The translations under genes and the position numbers were made by a program. A DNA stretch of 64,000 nucleotides, from positions 250,340,501-250,404,500 of the forward strand of contig NC_134137.1 of the NCBI RefSeq assembly GCF_033958435.1, read 5' to 3'. Each line of letters opens with the position of its first letter. Position 1 is the first letter of the stretch. Origin of the DNA: Carettochelys insculpta (taxonomy: Eukaryota > Chordata > Testudines > Carettochelyidae). The notes under the pieces were generated by a model, which searched no databases, was not told the DNA's origin, and saw only the letters and a list, made by a program, of their open reading frames with translations. Below, one piece after another: positions 1 to 10,808 of this stretch.

Positions 1-377
1 AAGAAGTGTGAAATTTAAGCTTTGAATTTCAGGACATAAAACGGGCAGTAAAGTGCATTTGTGAAATGTTGTCTTCTGTTTTTATTTTGTGTAAATTTTC
101 TTGTGATCAAATGTGTAGAAAACACTAAAATCGTAAGCATGGCAAAGACATCAGATGGTACAACCCAGGTTCAAAGTGACCTGTATTGATTTGGCGCAAA
201 GGAGAATTACAAGAAATGAAGGGAGGCTTTGGTCTAATAGTGTAAAATCATACTCCCAAGGAGAATAAACAAATAGGAGGGAGGCAAAATGGAGAGTGTA
301 ACTGACCACCTATTCACAAGGCATTAAAGAGAAGTTATTTTTATTTTGCTTTTATAATATTGCCGTAAGGTCATTAT
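1..377. other. ITPR2 intron, left edge
   Basis: AT-rich intronic sequence upstream of the first exon in the window. I see no exon, recognisable repeat or RNA gene before the MITE that starts at 378. Confidence 0.6.
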
Positions 378-805
378 GGCTGTGTCTACGCTACCACCTT
401 CCTTCAAAGGAAGGATGGTAATTAGGGTGTTGGGAGTTTACTAATGAAGTGCTACCGTGCATAGGCAGCACTTCATTAAGCAAATCCTCCCCACAGCAAC
501 TCCGAAATGTTAAACTTCGAAGCACCAGCGTGTGTTTAGCTGCGGCACCCCCGCTGGTACTTCAAAGTACTTCAAAATTTTGAGGAGTAAGAGGACTTCA
601 AAGTTGCCCCAGCACTTTGAAGTACCGGCGGGTGCGCCACAGCTAGATGCGAGTCAGCACTTCGAAGTTGAACACTTCGGAGTTGCCATGGGGGGCAATT
701 TGCTTAATGAAGTGCTGCCTATGCATGGCAGCACTTCATTAGTAAACTCCCAACACCCTAACTACCATCCTTCCTTTGAAGGAAGGTGGTAGTGTAGACA
801 AGCCC
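378..805. mobile_element. Palindromic MITE, TSD TAT
   Basis: The ends are inverted (GGCTGTGTCTAC at the left, GTAGACAAGCCC at the right) and are flanked by TAT at 375-377 and 806-808. The outer 60 or more bases of each arm are almost identical when inverted: CTACCACCTTCCTTCAAAGG is followed by the same order of motifs on both strands. It has no coding capacity; the 86-codon frame inside is palindrome sequence. The 3-bp target duplication and end sequence group it with the elements at 7358, 11045, 12146, 37328 and 52671. Non-autonomous Harbinger-type mobilisation is an inference. Confidence 0.8.
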
Positions 806-1962
806 TATGTTATGTATGGATTACAGTAGCTGATGTGGTGATTGTTGGGAAGGGATGCTGTTGATGAAAGTTTCTCTGCCATAAGATACAGACCACACTA
901 TGAAAAGTTTAAGAAATTCCAATATCACAAACTTTTAACTTGTTTTGAATGACAAATGTTCATGATTCATTCATGGTATATTTGTAAAGGTTCCCTAGTT
1001 ACTGACACACACTCACTTTTGTTCCTAAATTTAGGCTTCATCTTTTACGGTATTAATGATAATTTCCCCCTTTTTTCCTGTATTATTAATCATCTCACAA
1101 GGGTGTGGATTTCAGCTCTCATGAATTATGACTAAGACCTATTATGGACCTTTCTGATATATCATTGTGTCACCTCCTAGCTGTAATCTGTGTATTTTGG
1201 AGATGAAATCTGTGTACTGAAAATAAGACCCAAAGAATTATAGAACACTAATAAAAACCAGTATTATAGAAGAAAAATGCTATCGTTTCTTGAAAAGCAC
1301 TCCTCATTATTGTTTAATCATCATTATTAGTTGACACTGAAAGAATATTAGCTTTAGGTATACTCCCTTAAATTAATTTACTCAGGCGAAGCTACATAAA
1401 TAGAAATTTTTACAAGCGTTATACAAAAGAGTAAAATTAATGTTAATTCTTTTCGTAATAAAGTACCGCCTTCTAACATCTCTGTATGTTTAAAATACTG
1501 AAGTAGTCCTTTCAGCTCAATGGACTAAAGGTTATGTGCATGCTTGCGGAATCAGGGGCTCAACTCTGTGTAAATAGTAGATGAGAAAAATGCAACATTT
1601 TAAATCCAGATGAGGACACTAATACATAGCTTGCAGACACTGAGATTTGAGATTTTGGTCTAGGCCATTATAAATATGGGGCGGGGGGGAAAACTACTAA
1701 GTCTAGACTCTGATTCTGAATGTTACCAAACTGTTGGTCAGCACATATCTTGATATATAGTATTCCTTTTCAGTTGCTTGTTTGGTAATGAGTGCTCTTA
1801 GAAGATTAAGATCATATGCCAAATTCTGCCCTCTGCCATGATACCAGGGGAATTTGTATGCTGATGTGTCTCAGGCTGGAATTTGGCCCCATGTGTATTT
1901 TCTGAGTCAAGGTGTATATTATCATCTGTATTCAGATTTTTCTGTATTTTATTTTTTTCTAG
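806..1962. other. ITPR2 intron
   Basis: AT-rich intronic sequence with no coding exon seen. It ends in a polypyrimidine tract and AG at 1961-1962, which is the acceptor for the exon at 1963. Confidence 0.6.
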
Positions 1963-2158
1963 CTGTTCGATTTGGTGTACAGAGAGGAGACTTTGCTCAA
2001 TGTCATCAAAAGCGTTACCCGAAACGGCCGCTCCATTATTCTTACTGCTGTGCTAGCTCTTATCTTGGTCTACCTCTTCTCCATTGTTGGGTTCCTGTTC
2101 CTGAAAGATGACTTCATCATGGAGGTCGACCGATTGAAAAACAGAACACCTGTTGCGG
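1963..2158 (+). CDS. ITPR2: ITPR2 exon: S4-S5 linker and S5 helix
   Basis: This 196-bp exon opens in frame with [18 protein letters not shown], the conserved helix leading into S5 of IP3 receptors. S5 itself follows ([20 protein letters not shown]), then the start of the luminal loop, [19 protein letters not shown]3 receptors are tetrameric ER calcium-release channels gated by IP3 and calcium. The loop wording (DRLKNRTPV) fits type 2 rather than type 1 (DRLPNETAV). NRT is a possible N-glycosylation sequon on the luminal side. The acceptor is a good polypyrimidine-AG. The donor is GTATTG, a weak match to consensus, and leaves phase 1. The split glycine codon G|GT is completed by the exon at 8641, which supports this boundary. 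Upstream exons are not in the window. Confidence 0.95.
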
Positions 2159-2930
2159 GTATTGCTCTTCAAATTATCATCATCCACCTGAAACTGAGCA
2201 TTTCCATGGGGATGATCTTGCTCCCTTTAAAGTCAATTGGAGGGTTTTTCCATTGACTCCAGCAGCAACAGAATCAGTGTCATAGAGCTCATTAGTAAAC
2301 TAAATCTAGCAGGTAAAATTATTCTGCAAAGGTTTATTTTGGACAGAGGCTCATCTGTTGAAATATGACCAAAATATCACCAATTTATTTACTTTTTCCC
2401 CATTCTGGTTCACATTGGAACTTTTAAGAAACATGACACACTCCACTCTTGGAGAAGAGTTACCCATAGCAAGTTAACTATGACTTTCTAATTCACCTAG
2501 TACACAGACTATATTGCTTTACAGAGTTAGTAAACATATGACTGATTTTGTTTTTTGTTTTTTGTTTTTTTAAATCACCAACTGGAAACTTTTTGCTAAA
2601 TCTACACCTCTTGTGTGTGGAACTTTCGTAGAACTTCTGTTAAATACACTGCACGTTCTATAAACAGATTTTTAGGGTAAAATCCTGGCCCTACTAAATC
2701 AAGGGAGTCAGAATTTTACCTTTAGACTCCCCCACCCACACAGACACAAAAAAAAGGGCTTGTAGTTAATACACTTAGGGGCTGATCCTTGAATTTGCTG
2801 ACACCTATCAGGAGGCACTTGGCACCTAGCAGTATCCAGTCACTACTGCACATGGTCTATACACTGTCCAGACATTCATAACTTTGTTTTTTTCAAAAAT
2901 AAATGTATTCAAACAATACAAAGCTGAGGC
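2159..2930. other. ITPR2 intron before the Harbinger element
   Basis: AT-rich intron with short T-rich tracts near 2550. No exon or recognisable repeat was seen. A transposon end begins near 2931. Confidence 0.55.
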
Positions 2931-3289
2931 TAGGTCTACACTACAGCATAAAGTCGATTTTAAGGCACTTAGCTCAATTTCATAATGCGACTGTCTTCAC
3001 TCCAAATACCATTAGGTTGATTTAAGGGATGCTAAGGTTGACTTTGTTGCGTCCATACTCTGAGGAGGCGTAATGCCACGTTTGAATTTAGAAGGTCAAA
3101 TTAATGCTAGTGTGGGAACGACATTGCTTCTAAATCAATTTTTTTGGCCGTCGAGAGGTGTCCCACAGATATCCCACAATGCCCCCCAGTTGTCTGTGCT
3201 GGCTGCTTTCACCTCTGCTGCTCTCCAGGTGCGCAGGAATTAGGTAACAAGAAGACTGGGAATTTCAATTCATTTTCTTTCTGACCAGC

Positions 3290-5350
3290 ATGGATAGCCC
3301 ACCTCACCATCCATCACTTCTAGCCATTGCATCTAGGTATCTAGCTATCATGACTGCTCATGTTTCTTCTGATCTGAGTTCACAGGATCGCAAAAGAGCT
3401 CCAGCATGGAGTCACAAGATCCTGGATCTCATTTTTGTGTGGGGTGAAGAATCAGTGATGAGCATACTGAGAGTCAGCAAACAAAATGCTCAGAAAATTT
3501 TGCATTTCATGATCAAGAAAGGTTATACCCAGGGCACTCAGCAATGCTGGGTCAAAATAAAAGAGCTTAGGCATAAATATCACAAAGTGAGAGAAGCCAA
3601 TGGGTGATCTGGGTCATCTCCCAAGACATGCACTACTACAAGGAGCTGGACACCATTCTTGGGAGGGACCCAACCATGCTCCCTGAGGCTAACAGGAACT
3701 CTTCAGAAGACTGCCCTCACTACTCAGTTGGGAGCCAAGAAGGGGAGCAGGAGGCCGACATGGAGGATGATGCCAACATTCAGCAGGTGCTCGATGAAGC
3801 TCATCTTGCCAGCCCATAGTTCTTCATCACCCTCGACCTTGACCCAGTCCCCTCATTGACACCTGATGCTCTTGGTTCCAGCAATGGTGCAGAGGGCTCT
3901 TCTGGTGAGTATTCCTTTTTAGCAGGCTACATGCAGGTTGAGGCTGGGTTAGGTATAGGCTTACTTTTGTGGAGCCACATTTTTTAACCACTACGAGTGG
4001 GCTGCAGCTCAGATGCAGTGAATCTATGCCCCTTAGAACAGTTTGTTAATATTTCTGGGGATGGAGTTCTTATCCTTTTTGGAGCTCTCCTTAAAGGTTT
4101 CACCCAGGTACTCTTATTTTTTGCATGAGGTTTCTGGGGAGGTCTGATTTATTGTGGCTTCCACGATAGCACACCTTACCATGCCAGGCAACCAGTAAGT
4201 AATATAGTATCCTGCCACCACTCAGCATTCCGGCAAATTTTCCAGCCCTGTGTTCACACAGTATTAGCATAATTTTCTTTTTCACTCTGTTAAGAGATGT
4301 CTCTTCTAGCAACCTAGGAGCAGCACAGGAAGTTTCTTTGGAGTTCTGTGCACTGCTCCCTGGCCATTTAAATTTCCCAGGACTGCACTGCCATAACACA
4401 TGGCTGGTAGGCTCTCTGTCTCCCCCCTCCACACAGCTGGCAGGTTCTCCTGGCCTGCTCCCCTCCCACCACACTGCTGGCTTTTCTCCTGCACCAGATT
4501 TATGAGGAGCCTCCAAGAAAGCTTTTTTCTCATGTTTTACAGTTTACAGGGAGGACTGCCCTGCCAGCCTGCCATGCATATGGTGGACTCAAACCCTCCC
4601 TACAGCCATGCAGCTTCTGGGCTGTGCAGACCCTGCTCCCAGACACTGGCATGTCCAGCATGGGCTTCCTCTGCTTGAAATGGCTTTTCCCCTGCACAGG
4701 ATTGATGAGGCGCCGCCGAGAGAGTTTTTTTTCTGCACTTTACAGGGAAGATCCCACCACAACCCACCGTGCATCTGGTGGGCTCGAGCCCCATCCCACA
4801 TCACGCAGCCACTAGGCTGTGCAGACCTTACTGCCCAACATCCTTAAGCGGACAAGATTTCACCATGTCGTCAGTGAAATGGTCTGGATAATTAATAGCT
4901 TCTGTTCTGCAGAGGTTGATTCGTTTTCATCTTTAAGAAGCCAAAGGTAGCCATGGAAGTTGCAATGATTGTCAAACAGAGACCCATTCATTCTATGGGC
5001 AAGTGCTTTGTGTCACACTTAAAAACTGTATCTAAATTTTGAGCTTCACTGTCTTCAACAGGCAGCATGACTGGAGGAGACAAAGTCACTGTGAAGAGGT
5101 GAAAGAGAAGATCCAGGCAGGACCTTATCCTGCTGCAACTTGAAAAGGCAGATAGGGAGCGAGCCAAAGATGCCACTGACAGAAGTTGGACCCAGCAGTG
5201 GCAGCAAACCATGCTCTAGCGCAGGAACAGGGACTCAGCAGAGCTCCTGATGGCTGTCAGGGAGCAAACCGACATCCTGCATTCCATGCTGGAGCTGCAG
5301 GAGGACACCCACCACAGGGCTCATTATGGAGCCTCCACACCCTGTTTCCC
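3290..5350 (+). pseudogene. Harbinger Myb/SANT-like DNA-binding protein remnant
   Basis: The first part (3290-3607) contains RAPAWSHKILDLIFVWGEES, then QQCWVKIKELRHKYHKVREANG-type sequence. This is the Myb/SANT-like trihelix that Harbinger accessory proteins use to bind transposon ends. A TGA at 3605-3607 and a frameshift interrupt it. It resumes as YYKELDTILGRDPTM, followed by an acidic stretch to about 3900. A probable second exon lies near 5060-5350 and contains DRERAKDATDRSWTQQWQQT and VREQTDILHSMLELQED, matching the Gln/Arg-rich helical tail of this family. The gap is filled by roughly 200-bp tandem repeats (4180-4860) that may be intron expansion. AATAAA follows at 5540. The family assignment is from memory; the exon join is inferred. 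Confidence 0.75.
4180..4860. repeat. Diverged tandem repeat of about 200 bp units
   Basis: The block CTTTTCTCCTGCACCAGATT, continuing through a T-run and TTTACAGGGA to about 4555, recurs near 4684 as CTTTTCCCCTGCACAGGATT and continues through TTTACAGGGA to about 4750. A weaker copy precedes them near 4240. There are two to three units, well diverged. The array sits between the two parts of the Harbinger Myb-like gene. Open frames on both strands here follow the repeat and do not resemble a known protein. Confidence 0.6.
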
Positions 5351-5689
5351 AGGCTCCCCTTGATATGGCTTGATTCCCCTGCTCCCCTTGCTGCATTCCC
5401 CAAACATGAGGTGGCAGAACAAGGACAGTCTCTTGCTTCATGCCCAGGACCTCTCCATACTACAAAGTCTCACATTCCACCACACATGATGCCAGATTCC
5501 CTTTTGTTCCCTACCTACCCCTTAACCTTCCCCTCTCTAAATAAAAAGAATGTTTTTGTGAAAACCAGTGTCATTTATTGGTTCGCATGGGGTGGGGTGC
5601 AGCTGGAGGTGCTTTCATGAAGGTCAAGCACACATCATTGTGGGGGGTGGTATCACAATAGTTAAATGCAGCAGATTCATGTGGCTGTC

Positions 5690-6690
5690 TGCTCATTCAT
5701 AAAGCTATTTTTCAAAGCCTCCCAGTTTGCTGTTGCTTCTGCATGTGCACTGGTGGATGCCTTTATGAGTGGCTTTGCATAATCACTGCCCAGGGCATCT
5801 AACTCTGCCACTCAGGCTGGCATGAAATTTTCCATCTTTGATTCGCTAATGCTATGGAGAATACAGCATGCTACAACCACAGGGATGATGGTGGTTTGGC
5901 AAAGGTTCAAATGGCTCAGAAGGCACCTGAATATGGCTTTTAAATGCCCAAAGGCACATTTCACCGTCATTCTGCACTTGCTCAGCCTGTAGTTGAAGTG
6001 CTCCTTGCTGTGGTCCAGGGTGCCTGTGTATGGCTTCATGAGCCAAGGGAGCAGAGGGTAAGCAGGGTGGCCCAGTATCACTATGGGCATCTCCACATTA
6101 CCAATACTGATTTCTGCTCTAAGAAGAAAGTCCTATCCCAGAGCTTTCTGTACAGACCAGAATGTCTAAAGATACTCACATCATGCACGTTTCCTGACCA
6201 TCACACATAGATGTCGGTCAAACAGCCTTTGTGAGAAGTACCATGGAGAAGTACCCCTTGTGATTTATGTCCTCTGGAGGCCATGTGGTCCCGGGCCTGG
6301 ATAGGGATGTGTGTTCCATCTATGGCTCCACCACAGTTTGGAAACCCTGTGGCAGCAAACCCATCCACTCTGTGCTGCACATTTCCCATTTTTGCATCAT
6401 ACAGTCACAGATTGCATTGGCTACCTGTAGCACTATTCCCCCTGCCCCCCGCCCACCCCTCGTATATCTGTCCATGCCAAATTGATTTCTCACTGACTGG
6501 TAGCTGTCAGGTGTTGCAAACCTCCACAGAGCAAGTGCCACTCATTTGTGAACTGGTAAAGAAGGTCTCATTCTGGTATTGCTGCTCTTCAGGGCAGGGG
6601 ATAGCCAATCACAAAGTTCCATGAAAGGGGCTGTGCACATATGGAAATTTTGCAGCCACTGCTGGATGCCTCACAGCTCCAAAACAATGT
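5690..6690 (-). pseudogene. Harbinger DDE transposase remnant
   Basis: Read on the - strand, frame-shifted pieces appear in the order expected of a DDE_Tnp_4 nuclease. ALALWRFATPDSYQSVRNQF (6541-6480) is the helix-turn-helix-like region. GFPNCGGAIDGTHIPIQARD follows (about 6340-6280), then TDIYV near 6205. VILGHPAYPLLPWLMKPYTG and FNYRLSKCRMTVKCAFGHLK (6090-5940) complete the core. The first catalytic Asp is present in IDGTH. The second acidic position, usually GDPAYP, is GHPAYP. The Glu usually found in VE-AFG is Lys in VKCAFG. With these changes plus several frameshifts and stops, the enzyme cannot be active. It converges with the Myb-like gene on the other strand. Confidence 0.85.
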
Positions 6691-6830
6691 GGGCCAACCA
6701 GGTGTGTGCTGGTTTTATGTCTCCAGAACCAGTGCGCCAAATCTTCTGGGCTGAGATCAAGACACTGAAATTTAATTTCATTAGGTTTCTATGGCCACTG
6801 TTGAAGACAGGCTACCTGCCTATATGAACC

Positions 6831-7357
6831 TCTGACATGATACAGGGTGGTAATTACCAAGTTTTTGTGTGCCCCTTGTTGGGCTTGCTGAAGATTTTTT
6901 TGTGGTTTGCTGTCATTCATACATGAGAAGTCAATCAAGAAAAATACACTGGTAGTAGAACGTAACAGGTTAGTGGAATATTGTATGGCAAAAATTCAGG
7001 TAAAAATGTTACCTTAATGACATTTCTCAGATTGGGGGAGGGGGGAGTCAGAATGAAATAGTTTTTCACTGGCTTAACACCATATGATACTTTTGGACTG
7101 CATGATTTTTTACTACCATAATTGCTTCTTAAATTTTTGCAATACTGATTTGACAGGCAAGTAAATTGTCCACAATGCACAGGGTGAAATTGGTGTTTGA
7201 TTAAAAAAAAATCAAGCTGCTGCACACATTTACCCTCTTTGGACATGTTTGAATTAGTGTTTTCCTGAAATCCATACATATTTACAAATGAGTATGAAAC
7301 TGTGTTTTATCTGTGGAAAAACCCTTAACTAGTTGGTCTAGGTTCAGAAGACTTAAT
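6831..7357. other. ITPR2 intron
   Basis: AT-rich intronic sequence. It may include the eroded right edge of the Harbinger element. I see no exon or RNA gene here. Confidence 0.5.
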
Positions 7358-7745
7358 GGCTATGTCTGTGCTAGCCCCTTCCTTTTGGTAATGGGCAACT
7401 TGGGAAGATGCTAATGAGGTGCTGCTATGACTATGCAGTGCCTCATTAGCATAATTGTGCGCTGCCCATGTAGATGGGGACTTTTCAAAAGGACCCTCTG
7501 GACTTCGAATGCCCCTTCTTCCTTTTAGGAAGAAGGGGCATTCAAAGTCTGGGGGGGCGTGTCCTTTCAAAAGGCCCCCCTCTACGGGGGTGGCACGTGA
7601 TTCAAAAGCGGCGCTTTTGAATTGTGCGTGGCTGCCATTATGCTAATGAGGCACTTCATATTCATTGCAGTGCCTCATTAGCATCTTTCCAACTTGCTTA
7701 TTACCTTGCCCCTTCCAAACTGAAGGGGTTAGTGTAGACATAGCC
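7358..7745. mobile_element. Palindromic MITE, TSD AAT
   Basis: GGCTATGTCTGTGCTAG at the left is mirrored by CTAGTGTAGACATAGCC-like sequence at the right, with AAT at 7355-7357 and 7746-7748. Both sub-terminal arms carry CTAATGAGGCACT-type motifs in opposite orientation. The centre holds a smaller palindrome around GGAAGAAGGGGCATTC. It is non-coding and belongs to the 3-bp-TSD family seen at 378. Confidence 0.8.
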
Positions 7746-7926
7746 AATATCAGCTCAGCGTCCTCCTTGTCAGTCTTTGTACACAATTTATCTAATGGTT
7801 TTAAAACTGACATTTTCACATATATCTGGCAGTTGTTTATTGCATTCAATACATTCTGTTCTGACTGGAAGTAGCAGCATTTCCTGTATATGCATTAATA
7901 TATGGAGATATACTGTGAAAGATTGT

Positions 7927-8436
7927 CACAAAGGGGTAGCCATGTTAGTCTGCAGATTCTCAAAAAACAAGCAGTTTTGTAGAACCTTAAAGATGAACAG
8001 TTTTATTTATTAGCTAATGAGCTTTCCCGGGTAGGACCCACTTAATCAGATTTAGAACTGATAATAAGACTCCAGGGTTTATGTAGTAGGGTGGCATGGA
8101 GAAGAGGAATAAAAAGTTCGGGAGACATTTGTCATTAATAGGACCTGTGGAGGAAGTAAGTTAAGTGGGATGGGGCTGTTCCTGGGAATATCAAAGGTAG
8201 AGCAATTGCCCTTGTAATGCAATTTCCCCATCACAGGACTGGCACCCATCCCACTTAGTTTATTTCTTCAACAGGTCCTATTTATGACAGGTGACCCCCT
8301 CCCACTCCCCATGGTATAAACTCTGGCTTTTTCTGATCTGCTCCAGATCTGATGAAGTGGGTCTTACCCATGAAAGCTCATTACCTAATAAATAAAATGG
8401 TTAGTCTTTGAGCTGCTACAGGACTGCTTGCTTTTT
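7927..8436 (+). mobile_element. Palindromic (snapback) retroposon, 13-bp TSD
   Basis: The flanking direct repeat TGTGAAAGATTGT at 7914-7926 and 8437-8449 is perfect over 13 bp, as expected for LINE-type target-primed insertion. The body starts with a unique head, GGTAGCCATGTTAGTCTG, then an arm: AAGCAG, TTATTTATTAGCTAATGAGC, then GGACCCACTTAATCAGA. The same arm returns inverted at 8340-8430 (GATGAAGTGGGTC, AGCTCATTACCTAATAAATA, CTGCTT). The spacer is itself an inverted repeat: ATAGGACCTGTGGAGGAAG at about 8139 against CTTCAACAGGTCCTAT at about 8267. The whole insertion is therefore a long hairpin apart from the head. Shorter relatives lie at 33444, 34935 and 41166. I cannot name the family. 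Confidence 0.8.
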
Positions 8437-8640
8437 TGTGAAAGATTGTATATTTCTTCCTTGAAATGGTTCTGAGCTGTTCATGCTGAATGTTTTACTT
8501 TCTGCAAAAATCTAAATTGTTCTCGGTCTTTTTAATAAATCACTAATAAATTTCAAGAGCTTTGTGAGTTTAAACTGTGTGTCTCTGTGCTGTACTTCAT
8601 AGACTGTCTCTTTAAAATACCCCACTTTTCATTGTGTCAG

Positions 8641-8733
8641 GTATTGGTGAAATTCCTACTACAACTCTAACAGCAATGGTGGAAACTTGTGCAAAAGAAA
8701 ATTGTTCTACTGCCCTACCTATTACCAACCCAG
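8641..8733 (+). CDS. ITPR2: ITPR2 exon: variable luminal S5-pore loop
   Basis: This 93-bp exon is flanked by TGTGTCAG and GTGAGTAC. It completes the split glycine from the exon at 1963, then encodes IGEIPTTTLTAMVETCAKEN followed by CSTALPITNP. It corresponds to the short acidic, Cys-containing luminal loop before the pore helix that differs most among IP3 receptor types. The wording resembles mammalian type 2 (ACAKENCS) and not type 1. NCS is a potential N-glycosylation sequon. Both ends are phase 1, so the exon is symmetric and its loss would not shift the frame. It is too short to stand out as an open reading frame; it was identified by homology and phase. Confidence 0.92.
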
Positions 8734-9042
8734 GTGAGTACAAAAGTTCCTCAAAACAGTGATAAATTTATACCAGAAGTGTTTGTAAGTTATTAGACAG
8801 GAGAGGTTTTTCTTGTCAGGAAATCTGACTGGTGTTTCTGGAAGCTGGAAGTGACCACATTTTTCTACGCTGAGAGCCATGCTGGCACCTAGCCAGAGTG
8901 AGAGTGCTTTCCGCACCTAATTTTCAAATACAGACATTTATTTGTTATCAAAATCTCATGCTGCATCTTCATATTTGTACAAATATCTTCTTTCTAGTTG
9001 AGTTCACAGATCACAAAAGCAAGCAGCTGATCAGCTTTACCT

Positions 9043-10136
9043 AGGGTGACCATATTCCCACAGGCTAAATATAGGACACTTTAGGGCAAGGGGGTGTCTT
9101 GGCTGAAATGGGACAGATGGTCACCTTCTGACAGGCAATGGCTGCACCCTTCTTCCCACCCAGACCTCCCACCTCCAGCCCACTCCTGAACCCCCTCACC
9201 TACTGCTGCACCTTACCTTCTGCCCAAACCTCAGCCCATTCCTGTGCCCTCCCTCCCATCCAGACCCCAAACACCCACCCCTGGCCTGGCTGGGGAGAGA
9301 AACAAGCCTGCAGCAGGTTCTTCAGGGCTCAGTGCTGCAGACTCCAGAGGAGCTCTGCCCCTAGCCCCATGCCGCACAGGGCTCCAGCGCGGTGGGGGGG
9401 GTGCTTTGGCCCTGTGGGAGGGGGCTTCAGCCCCAAACAGTACAAGGCTCCGGCCCTGGCCCAGAAGGACTCCCAATCATGGTGACATGGTGAGGGCTGG
9501 GGTGGAGGGTGGCTTCACCCTCGTGCCATGCAGAGTTCTGGCCCCAGGTCCGCAGCTGGGGCCGCCCCGCTCGGGCTCCAGCTCCACCCCAGCCCTGTGG
9601 TGGGATTCCAGGAAAAGGGGACTCTGGCCTGTGGGAGGTCCAGCGGGGCCTCAGCCCTGCACCATACAGGGTTCCAGCCCTGGCCCCATGATGTGATGGG
9701 GGATTTGGGGGACTCTGCCCCCGCATTGTGCAGGGCTCTAGCTGCTGTAGGGCTCTGGCTCCACCTCAGCCCCACAGCGGGGACTGGGGGTGGAGGGGGC
9801 TCTGGCGATGGCTCCAGCCCTGCACTACAATGGTCCCAGCTCCCCCACTCCCCCCCACTTTCCTGCCCCCCAGCTCCGTCCCCAGCCTAACTGGGCACCT
9901 GAGCACGGCTGGGGCTCGCATTGGCATCTCAGTGGTGGAGCAGGCGAGGAGCTACATTTTAAAAACGGTGATGGCCAGAAAAAAGCCCTGTGAGTCTCCA
10001 TCCAGCACAGGAAAAGGTCAGTGGGGGTAGGGCTAAATACGAGACAGCTAGTTTCATTTAAAAAAATAAGTTGGGACACCTTTTTAGCTCCCTAAATACA
10101 GGACCATCCTGCCAAATATGGGACAGATGGTCACCC
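9043..10136. mobile_element. Non-autonomous DNA element with GC-rich minisatellite core
   Basis: AGGGTGACCATAT at the left is mirrored by AGATGGTCACCC at the right, and both shoulders carry matching AATATAGGACA / AATATGGGACA sequence. From about 9130 to 9940 the interior is GC-rich. It repeats a roughly 100-bp unit built around GCAGGGCTC/CAGGGTTCCAGCCCTGGC, that is, diverged tandem repeats. Long proline-rich frames on both strands here come from base composition and match no family I know. A 212-bp relative with the same ends is at 53841. No clear target duplication was seen. Confidence 0.7.
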
Positions 10137-10808
10137 GCATTTGTGAGGAAACGGCTGCCAGCTTCATTTTAGGATCCCATAATTAGGACTTAGTAGTGCA
10201 ACGTACGCCACTGAATGTCTGAACTAACTGCCTCTGCAGTTCTCAGTGCAATTTAGCATGAAGAGCTAAATCAAAGGGACATTGTCAGCATGAAATCTAG
10301 TCATGTTAAAAGTAGTTTTGTGTATCGTACCCTTCCCCTACTAATTTGCGTTAAGTGAGTTTAACTCTCCTGTTACTATGTGAAACTTCATCACAAACAA
10401 CTGAGAAAACTGACTGACTAGATAAAGGAAATAACACTAGTTTGCTTGTGAGACTGGCGTATGGGACTGTATCAAAAGCCTTGCTAAAAATCAAGATGTA
10501 TTAAGTCTGTTGCTTCTCACCTATTCAGGGGGCCAGTAACTGTCAGAGAAGGACATTGGTTTGGCATCTTTTGCTGCTGTGTAATTCCCCTTGTTCAAGT
10601 GGATATTGTTCACCCATCTCCAATTCTTGGGGGAACCCCCTTTGTGCTTGAACATGACTGCTAAGGGCTCCATAATTTCTTCAGCTAGTTCCTTAAATAA
10701 CCTGTGATGAATTTCAACAGGCCCTGCTCATATGAGTATATATCTAACTTTAACCTTTTCTTCCCTATTCTGACATGTGTTCCTTCCTCCTTGCTGTGAA
10801 TACTCAGT

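Larger units (their letters stand above)
2931..6830. mobile_element. Decayed Harbinger DNA transposon with two convergent genes
   Basis: The left end TAGGTCTACACTACAGC resembles the terminal motif shared by the MITEs in this window. Inside are a + strand Myb/SANT-like gene (3290-5350) and a - strand DDE transposase (about 5690-6690). They converge on overlapping polyadenylation motifs: AATAAA at 5540 on the + strand, and TTTATT near 5572, read as AATAAA on the - strand. This two-gene layout is standard for PIF/Harbinger elements. I found no matching right terminal repeat before 7300, so the right boundary is approximate and that end may be deleted. Stops, frameshifts and altered catalytic residues show that it is inactive. 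Confidence 0.8.

Noticed and set aside
5186..5620. 144-codon frame on the + strand
   Set aside because: It overlaps the tail of the Harbinger Myb-like gene in a different register. The family-like wording (VREQTDILHSMLELQED) is in another frame.
9138..9890. Overlapping proline-rich frames of 100-150 codons on both strands
   Set aside because: They coincide with a GC-rich tandem repeat inside a transposable element, occur in several registers at once and match no domain.
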